DNA of 64,000 nucleotides from Trichoplax sp. H2. Taxonomy: Eukaryota > Placozoa > Uniplacotomia > Trichoplacea. Both the position numbers and the translations under genes were made by a program. Of the stretch, positions 1-18,995 are shown one piece after another. Location of the stretch: the NCBI GenBank assembly GCA_003344405.1, contig NOWV01000089.1, positions 62,001 to 126,000 of the forward strand. Direction: 5' to 3'. Position 1 is the first letter of the stretch. Each line of letters begins with the position of its first letter. The notes below the pieces were generated by a model. The model saw only the letters and a list, made by a program, of their open reading frames with translations. It was not told the DNA's origin and ran no database searches.

Positions 1-186
1 CGAATTAGCTGAGTTGAATTCCCACCGTTTAACGTATTCTCTAGTCGGATGCCACCGAATTATGGAGAACACGCCAACAAGTAAAATATATTATCGAAAG
101 TGATCAAAGCAAGATACAAATACTAATATGTTTACGTAGTACTGTAGAGTAATTATTTTCACAGTGCGATTAATCGTAATCTCATA

Positions 187-441
187 ATGTCTGATTTTAA
201 GATGTGCGTTAGTTGCTGTAGTAACCTAAATGAGGTATTGAATGAATCAGGTGCTGTAGAGTGTATAAGATGTCAATGCAAATATAAAGCAGTCCAGTAC
301 ACTGACAATCGCTGAACTTTGTATAATTATATACGAGTAATCGGTATATTTTACACCTCCAGTTTACTCATATACATCACGGTTACTGAGTGCAAAGTCT
401 GCAACATGTCGGATCCTCTTACGTATTATTTTGTTGGCAAA
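187..441 (+). pseudogene. RPA12/POLR1H-like zinc-ribbon remnant
   Basis: An open frame from ATG 187 to TGA 313-315 (42 codons) carries CVSC, then 15 residues, then CIRC. This spacing is close to the N-terminal zinc ribbon of RNA polymerase I subunit RPA12 (14 residues between the pairs in the human protein, from memory). About 75 bp further on, frame 391-441 reads ECKVCNMSDPLTYY and stops at TAG, which resembles the first half of the C-terminal ribbon of the same protein. A donor at 291 (gtacac) and an acceptor ending at 360 (cctccag) would join the two in phase. The acidic RSADEGQT-type hairpin and the last cysteine pair, essential in the family for RNA cleavage, are not seen downstream. So this is either a decayed copy or a gene with an undetected last exon. 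Homology is inferred from cysteine spacing only. Confidence 0.35.
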
Positions 442-3400
442 TAGTTCTATGCACAACTTGATGAATTGTGGTCGACATCATCATAGATTGTACTGTAAAC
501 GACTATTCAAGCCAAATCACCTATCCCCAGCGCTGATATCTCTTTTATAGAGAGCAATTGGTTACTAGTCGTTAACGATAGGACTAATCGATCTCATAAG
601 CCAACATTGTCGAATTTCCCGGTCTTTACAAGTTGAAACACCTTGGAACTCGTAGCTGAAGTTGTGAATTGAATCAATGGTGTAATGTTACCGTTATTGA
701 TGGCCCATTGTTAATCCTCTTTCAAGCAAGCGTCTCTGTAATTATAACCTTAGAACTGTACACTTCGGTTTAACAGAATAAGAATAATAAGAGAAAATCA
801 TGGGTTAGATGTCCAGTTGTACGCGTAACTGATTATGCCACAGGATAATATATATCTAATGTTAACGTAGATTGTGTACACTAGAACCTACGATGCATTT
901 GTCAAGTGTCAAATGGAAATGTATTAGATGTATAATCCTCGGTAAATGCGGCAAATGGAATTCTATGTTTAAGTATAAAAACAACCAAAGTATAATAAAA
1001 TTGATAGAAGAACTGCGTAGAAAGATAATTCATACCGTATGTAAGTAAAACTTGTATTTTACATTAGCAAATAGCGACTTGTATCATCTTGAATTGCAGT
1101 GAAGTCGATCAGGAGGAACGCGTAACTTACTGTATTAGGGCGTTGACTACGGTTGATGATTTGTCATTTAATCTGTTGGATCGGTCATCAATAGTATTTT
1201 ACAAGCATTGTAATTGAATAATCGATGCTATTCTATGGTTTGCTTTTTAATGTCGCATGATAAAGTACAGTACTTCATCACTTCTCTAACAATTAATAAA
1301 ATATCAAGTTTACATTACAGTGTACAATGACGGTTATTAGCTTTTGATCTTGTAGGTTAGAGACTTTAGCGGAGAGAGAGAGAGACTAGTTTAATTCCTG
1401 TCGATTCGGGTATGCTTAGCCTTGAATGAGTCACCGACTGTTGATCGTTAAGTATAGTATGAAGAAAAGAAAACTACACTCAACAGAAAGATAAAAAATC
1501 CAATGATGATACCGTTTGATGATGTTGATTCTGCTTCTTGACACTTGGCAATTCCACGTTCCGCTTTTAGCTTAATTTTTTCTTTCTTTTTATGATTTGC
1601 GGTAACGCACGTACGCGTTGATTGATGTTGACCACTTGGCTATGCCTGTATCGTTGGAGCAAGGGCTTTTGAAGAGAGTCTTGAACTTGGCATACAATAA
1701 ATCTTGAGAGTCTTCAATCCAAACTCCAAACGTTCATTGAATGGCGAGTAAGTCAGGTTGAATATTGGGGCATCCTTGAAAAAAGAATCCAATCAAGTCA
1801 AATCAAAGCAGTTAATCTTGAATCTCCAACTGTACAGTAAACGTTTCCACCCGTAAAGAAACTGAAATGGGCGTAAGTTTACATTGTACAGTACAGCTAC
1901 AAGGATGTTGCAGTCTGTAGAGTAGATCATCCAGTCAGTGTCGAGTAACTACCGTGTTATTAGGGAGATAGACTAGTGACTACAGTAAACAGAGGCTGAC
2001 AGCAGTAAATCAAAGTAAAAACCAGTCAAAATCATGATACTGTAACCCCGCTGGCAACCGTTACAACCACATTGCTGTACAGTATGGACTGTGCACTGTG
2101 TACACTGTACTGTACAGTACCAGAACAGGTGTACTGTACTGTACTGTACTGTACACTGTCAAATGTACAGTACAGTGTACAGTACTGTACACCCTGTGAA
2201 AAGATACAGTACTGTAGTCCACTTGATTGTTATTATTATTTATTTATTATTATTTATTATGCTGATGATGATGACGATGATCATTTTGTTATTTTTAGTA
2301 CTGTATTATGCTGTTGAACGCTTTTCTTTGCCAGCTTCTTGCCCACGTGACAATGCTATTAGCATCGTTTTTCAAACCTATAGTACGCTAACTACAGTAC
2401 TGTACACTGTACTGTACAGTACGGGCAGGATCATGGTTGGACATACAGTACAGTACTGTAGGACGAAGATTTTGCAGCATGACACTATACTGAGTATTGT
2501 ACAGACTACAGACGCTACATCGGAATGTGTGGACTTTTTGACGGCTACTGCATGCTGCGCATCGACAAACGCGTAGTCAAGTAAAGTAAATTCAAAGATT
2601 ACGATTGGATCTCATTTTCGATACTGATATTGTACATAACAAGCGCAATCCCGTCTGTCTGTTTGGATTCGCTAATTAATTAGCGACACCAAAAGTGAAC
2701 AGCTGTCTTGGCTATCTTTATACAAGTACCTTAGTACGAATAGTGGCCACGGTTAAGCTTTGATCGTCAACATGCCCATGTATTTACACATAGACTTAGT
2801 ATGAAAGGCTTATACTTTTGCCATTTGTCAATGTTTATACTGTACGATTGAAGTAATGAACTGCTTTTGACTAAGATTAAGTAGAGTCGTATTTGAAATA
2901 TCAAAGATGAATTGTCATTGTGTGCTATTACACAGCTATGGACTGTTTTTGTGTGAGACTTGGGATAGTACTAGTCTCAATAAAGACGATCGAGTGCATG
3001 CAGTACTTGTCCGACATTTGTAAACGCTCACAGCCTTCGTTCACTATTGTAGTGCTTAGCTCAATCAGTGAAATGATTAAGAAATTGATTGGTGATCGAT
3101 CTCGTAGCATTCGTTAGTCGTTTATATAGCAATCATAGTTGTAATAACAACGTTCAGTACCATTAGTCAACAAATAACTTACGTATGATACTTAAACAAA
3201 TAACACTTCCTGCTATGCCACTCCACAGTTGGTATGCTACAGTGTTGGATAAATTGGCAAACGATGAAAATATTCGCTGTGACGGCTAAATTTTTCATCA
3301 CCCTAGATCGATGCAGCCTGTTCATTACTTCTTTCAAATGCTACTTATAAATAATTATAACTAATTAACCCTAGCTCCTTCATAGCTTCAATTAATGTAC

Positions 3401-6400
3401 TTTATGAGTGATCGAGGATGAATCGACTTATGAGAAATATGACGCTGACCTAATGCACAATAGTATAATTGTATAGTATAACTATGGTATTTAACTGAAA
3501 TTAATATAAGGCTCCTTGATTTCTCTAAATCCACTGCATTCTGTATGCCACTACGAAGTAAAGAGTCTTATTTCATTGCCATGTATTCTTTATTTAATAC
3601 GTTGCCATGATATGGCATTTTCTTATAATTTTACAATTTTGTTTTTCTACCAAGTAGATCGTTTAACCAACTTTTTTAAGTGCTTGCATTAAAATTTCTG
3701 TTGAAATGTTATCAATGAATATGGTATTACAGAGCTATCACGAAACAGTACAAACTACTCTTGAAGTAACCCGGTATATACAGTATTTCACCCGGTGATG
3801 CACAGTACGCATTCATTCGCTTATTATTATTATTATTATCTAATTTGAGCCGGGTTGAAATATCAGAAGCCAACAACAACAACATTGAAATTATTTCTAA
3901 AAGTGTACCTTTACATATGCGTAAACTGTAGTTTAATAACACACGAACATTTTTCTTGTTTTTACTATACTGTACGTTATGCTTATAATTATGGCTGTAC
4001 GTATTTCTCGGAGTCGTACTGTATTTATATAGAATAATGTGGTATCTCCTTAACGATATATCTCGATAACAATCAAAAATATGAAAATCTGTAAATCAAC
4101 TCGAAATTTAAAATATTAGCTCGAGTTAGACTACAATTGATAAATTAATATAGCCATATATTTCACATATAATAAGACATACCAAAATTTTAAAGATTTT
4201 AAGAGTGAATAAGATTTGCAATAAAAATCCATCAAACCCTAAAGATGCCTTAGTAAACCCAGTTGATAGCACTAATTTGTCTGCTTTGAAATAAAGCCAC
4301 TATGCAACCCACTCTGTATCGTTATATAAACCTGGCAATCTTTACAGCACTTTATACAAGTATACATTCCAGAGTTTTTCTTACAAGTTTCTTACAATTC
4401 TTAAATACATACGCTGAATTATTATACAAGTACGCGAAATATTATCGGTACGAGCAAGTTGTTAATGATCGTATGGTATTTATTAAATGAGATTAATTCT
4501 AGTTTACCTTAAACGATATTTCTTAAATATTTCATAGATCGCTTTTCATACTAGTATGCAACTGTACATCTTTATATTACTACAACTTTGCAGGCAATTG
4601 AAATGTACCATTGGAACCTATTGTATTCGGCATGCTTTATGAGAATAATATACAATAGTAGAATTTGATAAATAAAATTGTAACCAGAATACGCTAAAAT
4701 CAAAAACAAATATTCTGTATGACATATTTATCGTTACAATTTGCAATTTGAAGAATAAATTACCCAAACACCTATAGGAGAGTCAAGAAATAACTTAACC
4801 TCGCCTCAACTATTACTTTTCTTGATGTTCAATAAGTAAGTTAAAATCACATTATTAACTAACAAAAAGTTAGGTATTCAATCCGCTGTATCGATACTGT
4901 ACGTTGATAATTAATTAATTCGTATACTAGTCATTTGATGTTAGGAATTGAAGGGAATATGAGTAAAATATGTAATAGCCCTACCTTACATGCTAAAGAT
5001 TACTATAGTGCCTAGAAAGTTACTATCAAATTCCCTCATATTCACTATATAAAATCAGTTCCGGGTGTACTTTCACCGAATGTTTAGCAGGCGAACAGAA
5101 ATATGGACTTTTGTCTTTCACAGAATGAAATCGAATTTGCCGTCTATTTAATAGTTCAACACTTTGACTTCTGGTAATGATACGATCTTGTATATGGTAC
5201 TTATTTCAAATTGTAATTATGCAAAAAGTAACGAAATTAAAGAGGACAAAATATACACATATATACTAGTACACAAGAAATAATTAAATCTCCATTTGTC
5301 ATTGGTCTACTGCAAGCATGCGTTAAAGATAAGCTACCTACAGCAAAGACTCAAGGTCGCCGGAAATTTTAAAATATGAAAATTTAGCAATCATCTTCTT
5401 AAACTTGATTTCGTATTAGCATTCTTGCTAGTTTGCACGTATAGTACTTTATATTTATTTAACTTTTGCAATAATTCATTTACAGTAAGTAAAATAAAAA
5501 TTAATCATCAATATTTTCGGAATTGGTCCTTTTGGAAATATTCCATATTATTCTCATGCCATCCATTAATCGACTATATTTTCAGATCTGCTATCTGTAC
5601 TGGATTCGTCAAAATTGTTTCTTAATTAACGCATAAAAATCTCATACGCCCGTGCAAATGTAAACACTCAAAGTCCTTACCTTACCTCCAACTGAAGTAA
5701 TCACTATTTACGATATCATTTGGTAGTAGACAGCCCAACAGCTTGGTCACTAAATATGGATAGTAACTCACTAATAAACTACAGGATCTTCTTATAACTT
5801 ATCCGATATGAAGGTATCGTGAGTGCCGAGGCTATCAAGAGTGCTATCAATATTGATTGTAATCGATGTTTGTATTAAAAGCAACACTGATCTATTCATA
5901 AATTCTTCTTGTTTGATCTATCATCGTTACCCTACGGCAAACGATGTGTCATCCTTATCAACCTTTAAGCTGTCCATTATAAACTCAATATCAACTAGTC
6001 GAATGACGAATGTTAATCAAGATAAAAAAGATAGCTAACAATAGACTGAACAAGGGATCCAATCTATCAATACAATAGGTGAATAATAGTGTTATTATAT
6101 TATGATATGTACAAATCAAACACTCATTATCATACGCTACTTAGATAAGAGAATTTGCTATAAGTGATATGATAACTCTTTTTCTGATGGCTTTGTTGAG
6201 TTAACGCGGATAGAATAGACTGAGTTAGGGTGTACGATACTGACTTCAGTGAATTCATTTCATCGCTTAATCCAATGTTATGATCTGGTTATAAAGTAAA
6301 AAGAATCACTAAATTTTTTCATGGATGGTTGAATCCTTTGATAGATAAAAAACTGTTGAGCAAAGCAGTTGTTTTCGTAGTTTAAGATTTATACTTACTA

Positions 6401-6694
6401 TATAGTTAATCTTCGAATTCGATTTTACCTGTTTTGCTTTATATGGCTGTTTGAGATGATCGATAGCGATTGAAAAAACGTGAAAATTGTTTTCAGTTTT
6501 ACTAATTTGGCAATTAAAATAACAATTTGTGTCGATTAAAGCTGCTTTTCAACTCAGATTGAAGAAGATCAGAACTACTGTTGAATCACGAATATTTTAC
6601 GTTAATAGCATTTTCTTTCAACTTATCCATTTGAATTTGAACTGTAACATTAACCTCACGATAAGCGATCAAATAGACCGATGAAACTGGTCCA
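442..6694. other. Intergenic region, no gene recognised
   Basis: No open frame here resembles a known protein, and no chain of phase-compatible exons was found. It contains GTAC-palindrome clusters (see 2074-2460), a short GA run near 1374-1385 and otherwise AT-rich sequence. Open frames at 2072-2576, 2920-3117, 4302-4490, 5425-5625 and 5823-6038 look like chance frames. The final part is the presumed promoter and 5' UTR of the tau-tubulin kinase gene, with no recognisable element. Confidence 0.5.
2074..2460. repeat. GTAC-palindrome repeat cluster 1
   Basis: Dense runs of overlapping tgtactgtac / gtacagtaca units occupy about 2074-2215 and 2394-2460. Each unit is its own reverse complement or nearly so, so the segment can fold into many alternative hairpins. 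The same word recurs in clusters near 21922-21942, 22460-22680, 22975-23033 and 23392-23590. The open frames read through it are low-complexity artefacts rich in Y, C, T and V. Confidence 0.75.
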
Positions 6695-13404
<6,710 letters not shown>

Positions 13405-13420
<16 letters not shown>

Positions 13421-13705
13421 AGGGATCTAGTTGATCTTTGTGCCATAATACTTAATCTAACTCAGTGTAAAGTCATTGGAGCAATTATTCGAGATTGACA
13501 AATGAATTTTCGTAGCTAATTATCTTCATGATAACTAAAATTTGAGACGCGGTTGAATATTTTATCGAAGATAATCGAAAGAAGTAAGTTGATATTTGTG
13601 CTATAATGTTTAATCCATCCCGATTTAAAGCCGAAGGAACAATTATTCAAGATCAACAAATGAACTGTTGTAGCTGATATCTTAATAATGGCTAAAATTA
13701 TGGAG
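13405..13705. repeat. Diverged tandem duplication of kinase 3' end
   Basis: Segment 13405-13546 (last TTBK codons plus 3' UTR) and segment 13563-13705 align along their length with scattered substitutions and small indels. Shared words include tatcgaaga, ttgatntttgtgcnataat, caattattc and caaatgaa. The second copy reads IEDN where the gene ends in IEDD and then stop, so the coding tail was included in the duplication. Confidence 0.8.
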
Positions 13706-13734
13706 CCTCTTGACCTAATGGGACTACTAATAAA

Positions 13735-13960
13735 TAATTCTAAGTGGAATAGTAGCTATAATTGCAGCGGTATATTCTGTTTTAGGTAATTTTTCTACTA
13801 CTATTTATCTAAGCGACATGATAACGATATTTTGATTGCAAACTTTCTTGTACCTATTTTATACCGGAATTTATTTGTCGTCTGCTTAGTAAATTACTGT
13901 TTGTGTATCTATACTAGATATCGACTTTAGTGTTGTTGCCGCTGATTACAGTCAAGTTAG
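13735..13960 (+). pseudogene. Possible class A receptor relic (TM1-TM2-like)
   Basis: Frame 13749-13836 reads a hydrophobic stretch with a GN pair, IVAIIAAVYSVLGN, typical of transmembrane helix 1 of rhodopsin-like receptors, and then stops. Another frame continues with NDILIANFLVPILY, resembling the start of helix 2. Stops and a frameshift separate the pieces, and no later helices, DRY or NPxxY motif were found. This could be a decayed member of a receptor family or chance hydrophobic sequence. Confidence 0.25.
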
Positions 13961-16900
13961 CGTTAAGATCTATCGTAATATCTATAACAATGATAATGTT
14001 CATGAATCAGTCTAGTAAGGACTTAGTTTTTTAACTAGCATAAGAGTATGACTCGATAGTGTAGTAGTTTACGCTACTTTGAGAAGTAGAAGGCACCTAG
14101 CTAGTTCACTTTTATTAGGTGGTAACATTATGCCCATGTTAATCTGTTTCAATTCCGGTAGTTACAGTGGATTATAGGGGATAAGCTGCGCTATCTATCT
14201 GTATTGTAGTGATACTAAATTTTCATTAATCGGCGCAGTAACGATTTCAATTGCAACAAATATATTGCTATAGCATTCTATTAAAGCCCTTATAGTCAAT
14301 AACGTTGAGATTTACTTCAGATATTTTGTAAATTTAACTAATCGCTGTTTATTTACTTTTATTTTGGTCATGATTTTTTAAAAATTAGAACAAATTGCTT
14401 TAATCAGTGTCCAAATGCACTATTCGGTACGGTACTGTAGTTTAATTTATTCTTGAAGTCAGCTAAGAGTAATTCTTTATCGATATCCTTTTACTGACAA
14501 TAATTACATTTAATGAAAAATTTATTAATAATAATTTTAAAAGAACGATTATTCGGTAGTATTTATGACGGAGTTAAATGTTGGAAATGGTAATACTGTG
14601 TTAAATGTTGTAGAAGCTCAAACTTTGAACAATTGAAATTGATTCTTGATACCAGTAATGGTGTATGACCGTACTAGATATTGCCGCTACAATGATTTTT
14701 AGCTATTCATTAATTATTATTAATAGACACTTTTTTATAATTCTGGTAAAATAATTTACCATAAAGCCTACTACTGCGATGATTGCAGCATCTGTATTTA
14801 AAAAGTTACGGGATTTTGGTTCGGTCTATATACACGAATGAAACTACCATTTCTGAAATTTATAATCAAAATGAATAACAGATATAACTATCAAACTTAG
14901 ATTATTCGTTGAAAAGTCAATCATTTATATCAATGTTTGTGGAGTAGATTAATTATATATAAAATTTGGTAGTTTCTTTGTATAAAATGATAATATATTA
15001 TAAATAAGGACGATAAGACGATTGCTTCTTGACGTTGATGGTTTCATTTTGGTAAAAAACGTTTTAGAATATTTAAAATAGCTCCTATAATTGGGCTTAG
15101 GCGAGATCAAAATTTTAATCATTTAATTAAGATCAATTGTTACTGTGTTACGCTGAGACAGTCGTATTTTTAAAGTTAAAATTACAAAATGAAATATCTT
15201 AAATCTGTACTAAATCTATTGAGCAAGATTTATGCTTACTTGCAGTCCTGCCTGTGGTTACAAAGCATACAAAATTATTCTAAAGCAATTTATAAAATTT
15301 ATTTTTATGACCTTCTGTGATTCACGTCAGTATAAGCTGGCAAAAACCGTTTTACAATTAATCCAAATATTACTTTTGATAGATATTTTGGACATAAAGC
15401 CATAAAACTTAATTTTATATTTCTATCCTATCTTATTTGGTGACACTTTGTGACAGATTGAAATATCGGTATGCTAGAATTGATTGCTATTGCTGAAAGT
15501 GATGGAAATAAGCATAAGACTTAGAAACTCCATTGGGATAAAAATCACTTTATTCTGGCTTGACCGAAATCCATGTTCTTGTTACATGCAACAAGTTGCT
15601 TATTAATTACAATTAATTAATACCGTACCTATAACTTACATCGAGATGCAATATAACATTTAAGCGAATAATAAGGTGCAGAAATCTTAGATAGTATAGT
15701 TGTAGTCTTTATACGAATGTTAGAAACATTGGCACGATTTCGAGAGGATTGTTGCTCGTAATTTGACAAAAATTCTACGTGAATTCAAATTTAAACCCCT
15801 TGCTTGTTAGTTTCATATTTTGCGTTACGTAAATTCCATACAAATGCCTAAAAATATTGTTATTACCGTATTTATCATTTTACATTTATTCAGAATAAGC
15901 TGCTGGATTGTAAAATTTTAACAAGTGGTCTATTCTTGATAATACTAAATTGTAGCAAGAAGACGAAAATATCTTAATTTCTGCTTTAGTATTATAATTA
16001 GGATTATAGTTTAGCTGGTTGGGTAAATACCCGTATACTAGACTACTATATACATTTCACTTTGTTTTAGGTAAAAGAAGGATAGTAGCATCACAGGATT
16101 CGTATTAGCCTTCAGCTTAAGTTAATTCGTAATTATATTATTTCTAGGTTTAGATCCTAATTACTTATTCATCTGCAATAAATTCCATTAATTTAGTTGA
16201 TTTAAACGTAAAAAGGAAAGATCTACAGTCTGAAGTAAAGCACGCTATTTATTGCTCTGATAAAGTGGTAAAATAACTGTTATAATGGAATCAAATGCAA
16301 CGGTAGCCTATATATCGCTTCTTGATTGTTGATAGAATCATTACGTAAAGTGATTATTAGTTGATGATCAAGCATTATAAAATAATGTTAGAATACATAT
16401 GCAATCAGCTGATTACAAATTGCAAATAAGGTTTCTTGACAATTCACCAGTAAACACTATATTGATATATTACATTTCTTGTATAGATTAAAAGATTTAA
16501 AGTTGAAAACTATCAATACGAACAGATTTGTTTATAGTTGATACGGTTTATAAACAAATACTGTTATTATACATTTATTTGGAATAGCTGAATGTAATAG
16601 ATGTCGTTGGATCAATTTATTAAGGTTGCAATATATTAAATTAAACTACGTATAAGAACTACTAGGATGGCCTGAAGTTTTCTTAAAACTAGAATGTGAG
16701 GCTTTAGTAGTACAAAAGAGGTATTTGACCGATGTAAAATACTGAGTATGATTAAACATTATTTTATCTTGCTGATCAAATTATTCTGTCAATCAGTTTT
16801 CTAAGTAAGTCAAACCAATCAGATAAATTGAACTAGATATTTCACTGTTACTAGTTATTATATAACAAATATTTGCTCTTGTGTATAAAAAGCTTCAACC

Positions 16901-18995
16901 CTTTTACAATTGCTAGTGGTTAAAGTTGTGAGCATTATGATTTGATAAAGGGATAATTGCTCCACCCATTTTTTGCTGTATACTATTTTACTTGTTCTAT
17001 CGTTCATGAATTTTGAGATACTCTAGATACAGAATATGAACCTATGTGTTTGAAGAGTTAATTTAAAGTATAGCCGTATCAATTTGCTACAGTAAATCAT
17101 TAAATTGCTGATAGTCACTCTGCAGTATGTCTTCACATCACATCTCTGAAAACACTACAATATTACTATTATAGGTGGAGCATTCCTTCATCTCTTTCAT
17201 TGATCAATCGAGATTAACAGATTTTAAGCCATTTTGATTATGAAAAGATTGAAAGATAAAATTAGTCAATCGTCGAAATAATGTTGAGCATCTTGATCAG
17301 TACTATAGCTTGGAATGTTATCATTTAACTGCTAAAGTTACGAAAACGAAGTTTAGATTTAGACATTAATTACCAGGGTGATTTTGCCGCACGTACTGTA
17401 ATATTCATAGTTCCGAGCATAATCCCTAACATTTAAATAACAATCTCATGCTTACAATAATGTTTGTTAATGAATAGAATATTTCTTAGTAACTAAAGCA
17501 AATAATAACAATATTAACATCATTCCCGCAAGCTATTGTCCTAGAATGCCCGCTTCGCATTCCGTAGCTTGAAAAGCTTATTTGGAACAATTGTGAAATA
17601 TTTACAAACATTATACAAATAATGCATTGTAAATTAGCGAGAGACTGGTAGATGATTACCCGTAAACGTCACTTTTGCACGTAACATAATTTCTGAAGCT
17701 TGTGTCATAAATGAAGCCAGTAAGCTAATATATCCGGACGAACGGAAATAAAAGCAATTTCATCGCATTAACTTTTGATAAAGTATCTCGCTGGCGGTGC
17801 ATGGTGATCATAATCTTATTAAAACATGCAACACCTGGTATGATTTAGTGTTTGAGAATATTCGTATAGTATTTTGGATTGAATAACGAAGCTAATAGGG
17901 TAAAGAACGCTAGAAAGACGGCAACTACGATGTGTTCTGTAACCGTTGCTGTATTACGTGTATGTGCAGTAGTTATTGTCGTACTGTAGTTGATATATGT
18001 ACTTGATAGTGATATGAAATATATATATATGCATATCTACTATGTTACAATTAAGGCAGTACTCCGCACTAGTTTAATTGGGTGAGCTGAATATATTGAA
18101 TTAGGTGCCAGGGTACCGCATGCATCGAAACATTTCTATCAATCTACATAAGGTATACCATCAAATGCTTAAAATAAAATAAAAGCAGCATAACAGTATC
18201 GTTTATCCTATAGTTAAATAGCTCCATTCGCGCAAGAGCGACACATCCAATGCAGAAATACTTGTAGAACTCTATTAAAAAATGTTGGTATGATCAAAAC
18301 TAATATTTTTTATTAGCTGAGCTGATAGAAATTTGGTATTTAATAAATTTTGTACACTAGCATACGTAACTGATGTTAAACAAATAGTTATGCAACATAT
18401 ACTCGTATATGAAAATGGAGTAGACTATGAATATTTTCCATCCAAAATGTATTGGGAGAAAAGTTGCTTAAAAATACAGGAGATTAAACTAGTAATAAAG
18501 AGTTATCTACGAGCTGTAATATCGTCAATTATTATTGGCAATTTATAGTTTGATTATAATTCTTTATATTAGATATCGAGTAATTTCTCTAGAACAGTAT
18601 CGAGAAAGATGAAGCGTTAAGGGTCTCTAATTTTATCTTTCTCATAATAACCGTTTAATATAAAGATTACGTCAACGATACGTATATAGTTCGAATCTAA
18701 GATTTTAGAATTATTTCCTGTACAGTCTCATTTACATTCATGTAATAATCTAGATATTATCTGGATGCTTCGATACATTCAGAAAGAATTTGAAATTTTT
18801 ACATTGTACTGTATTTTACAGATTAGCTTGACTCTACCAGCTAATGATTATCAAGAATATATTACAAAACGTGAATATAGCATTAATAAAAGTTGTCGTA
18901 GAGCAACCCGTAAAACCAAGCATGTAGTCTACGATTCTCTAAATGGCCCTCAAATCATCTCATACAGATATCTTATCATTGTGGCAGGCGCTACT
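13961..18995. other. Gene-poor intergenic region
   Basis: About 5 kb of AT-rich sequence between the tail-to-tail TTBK and GPR137-type genes. Stops are dense in all frames; the only sizeable frame (18333-18548, plus) has no recognisable similarity and no supporting neighbours. A short AT dinucleotide run lies near 18020-18033. Confidence 0.5.

Noticed and set aside
2072-2576. Two overlapping frames of 81 and 161 codons
   Set aside because: They are translations of the GTAC palindrome clusters and have repetitive Y/C/T/V composition.
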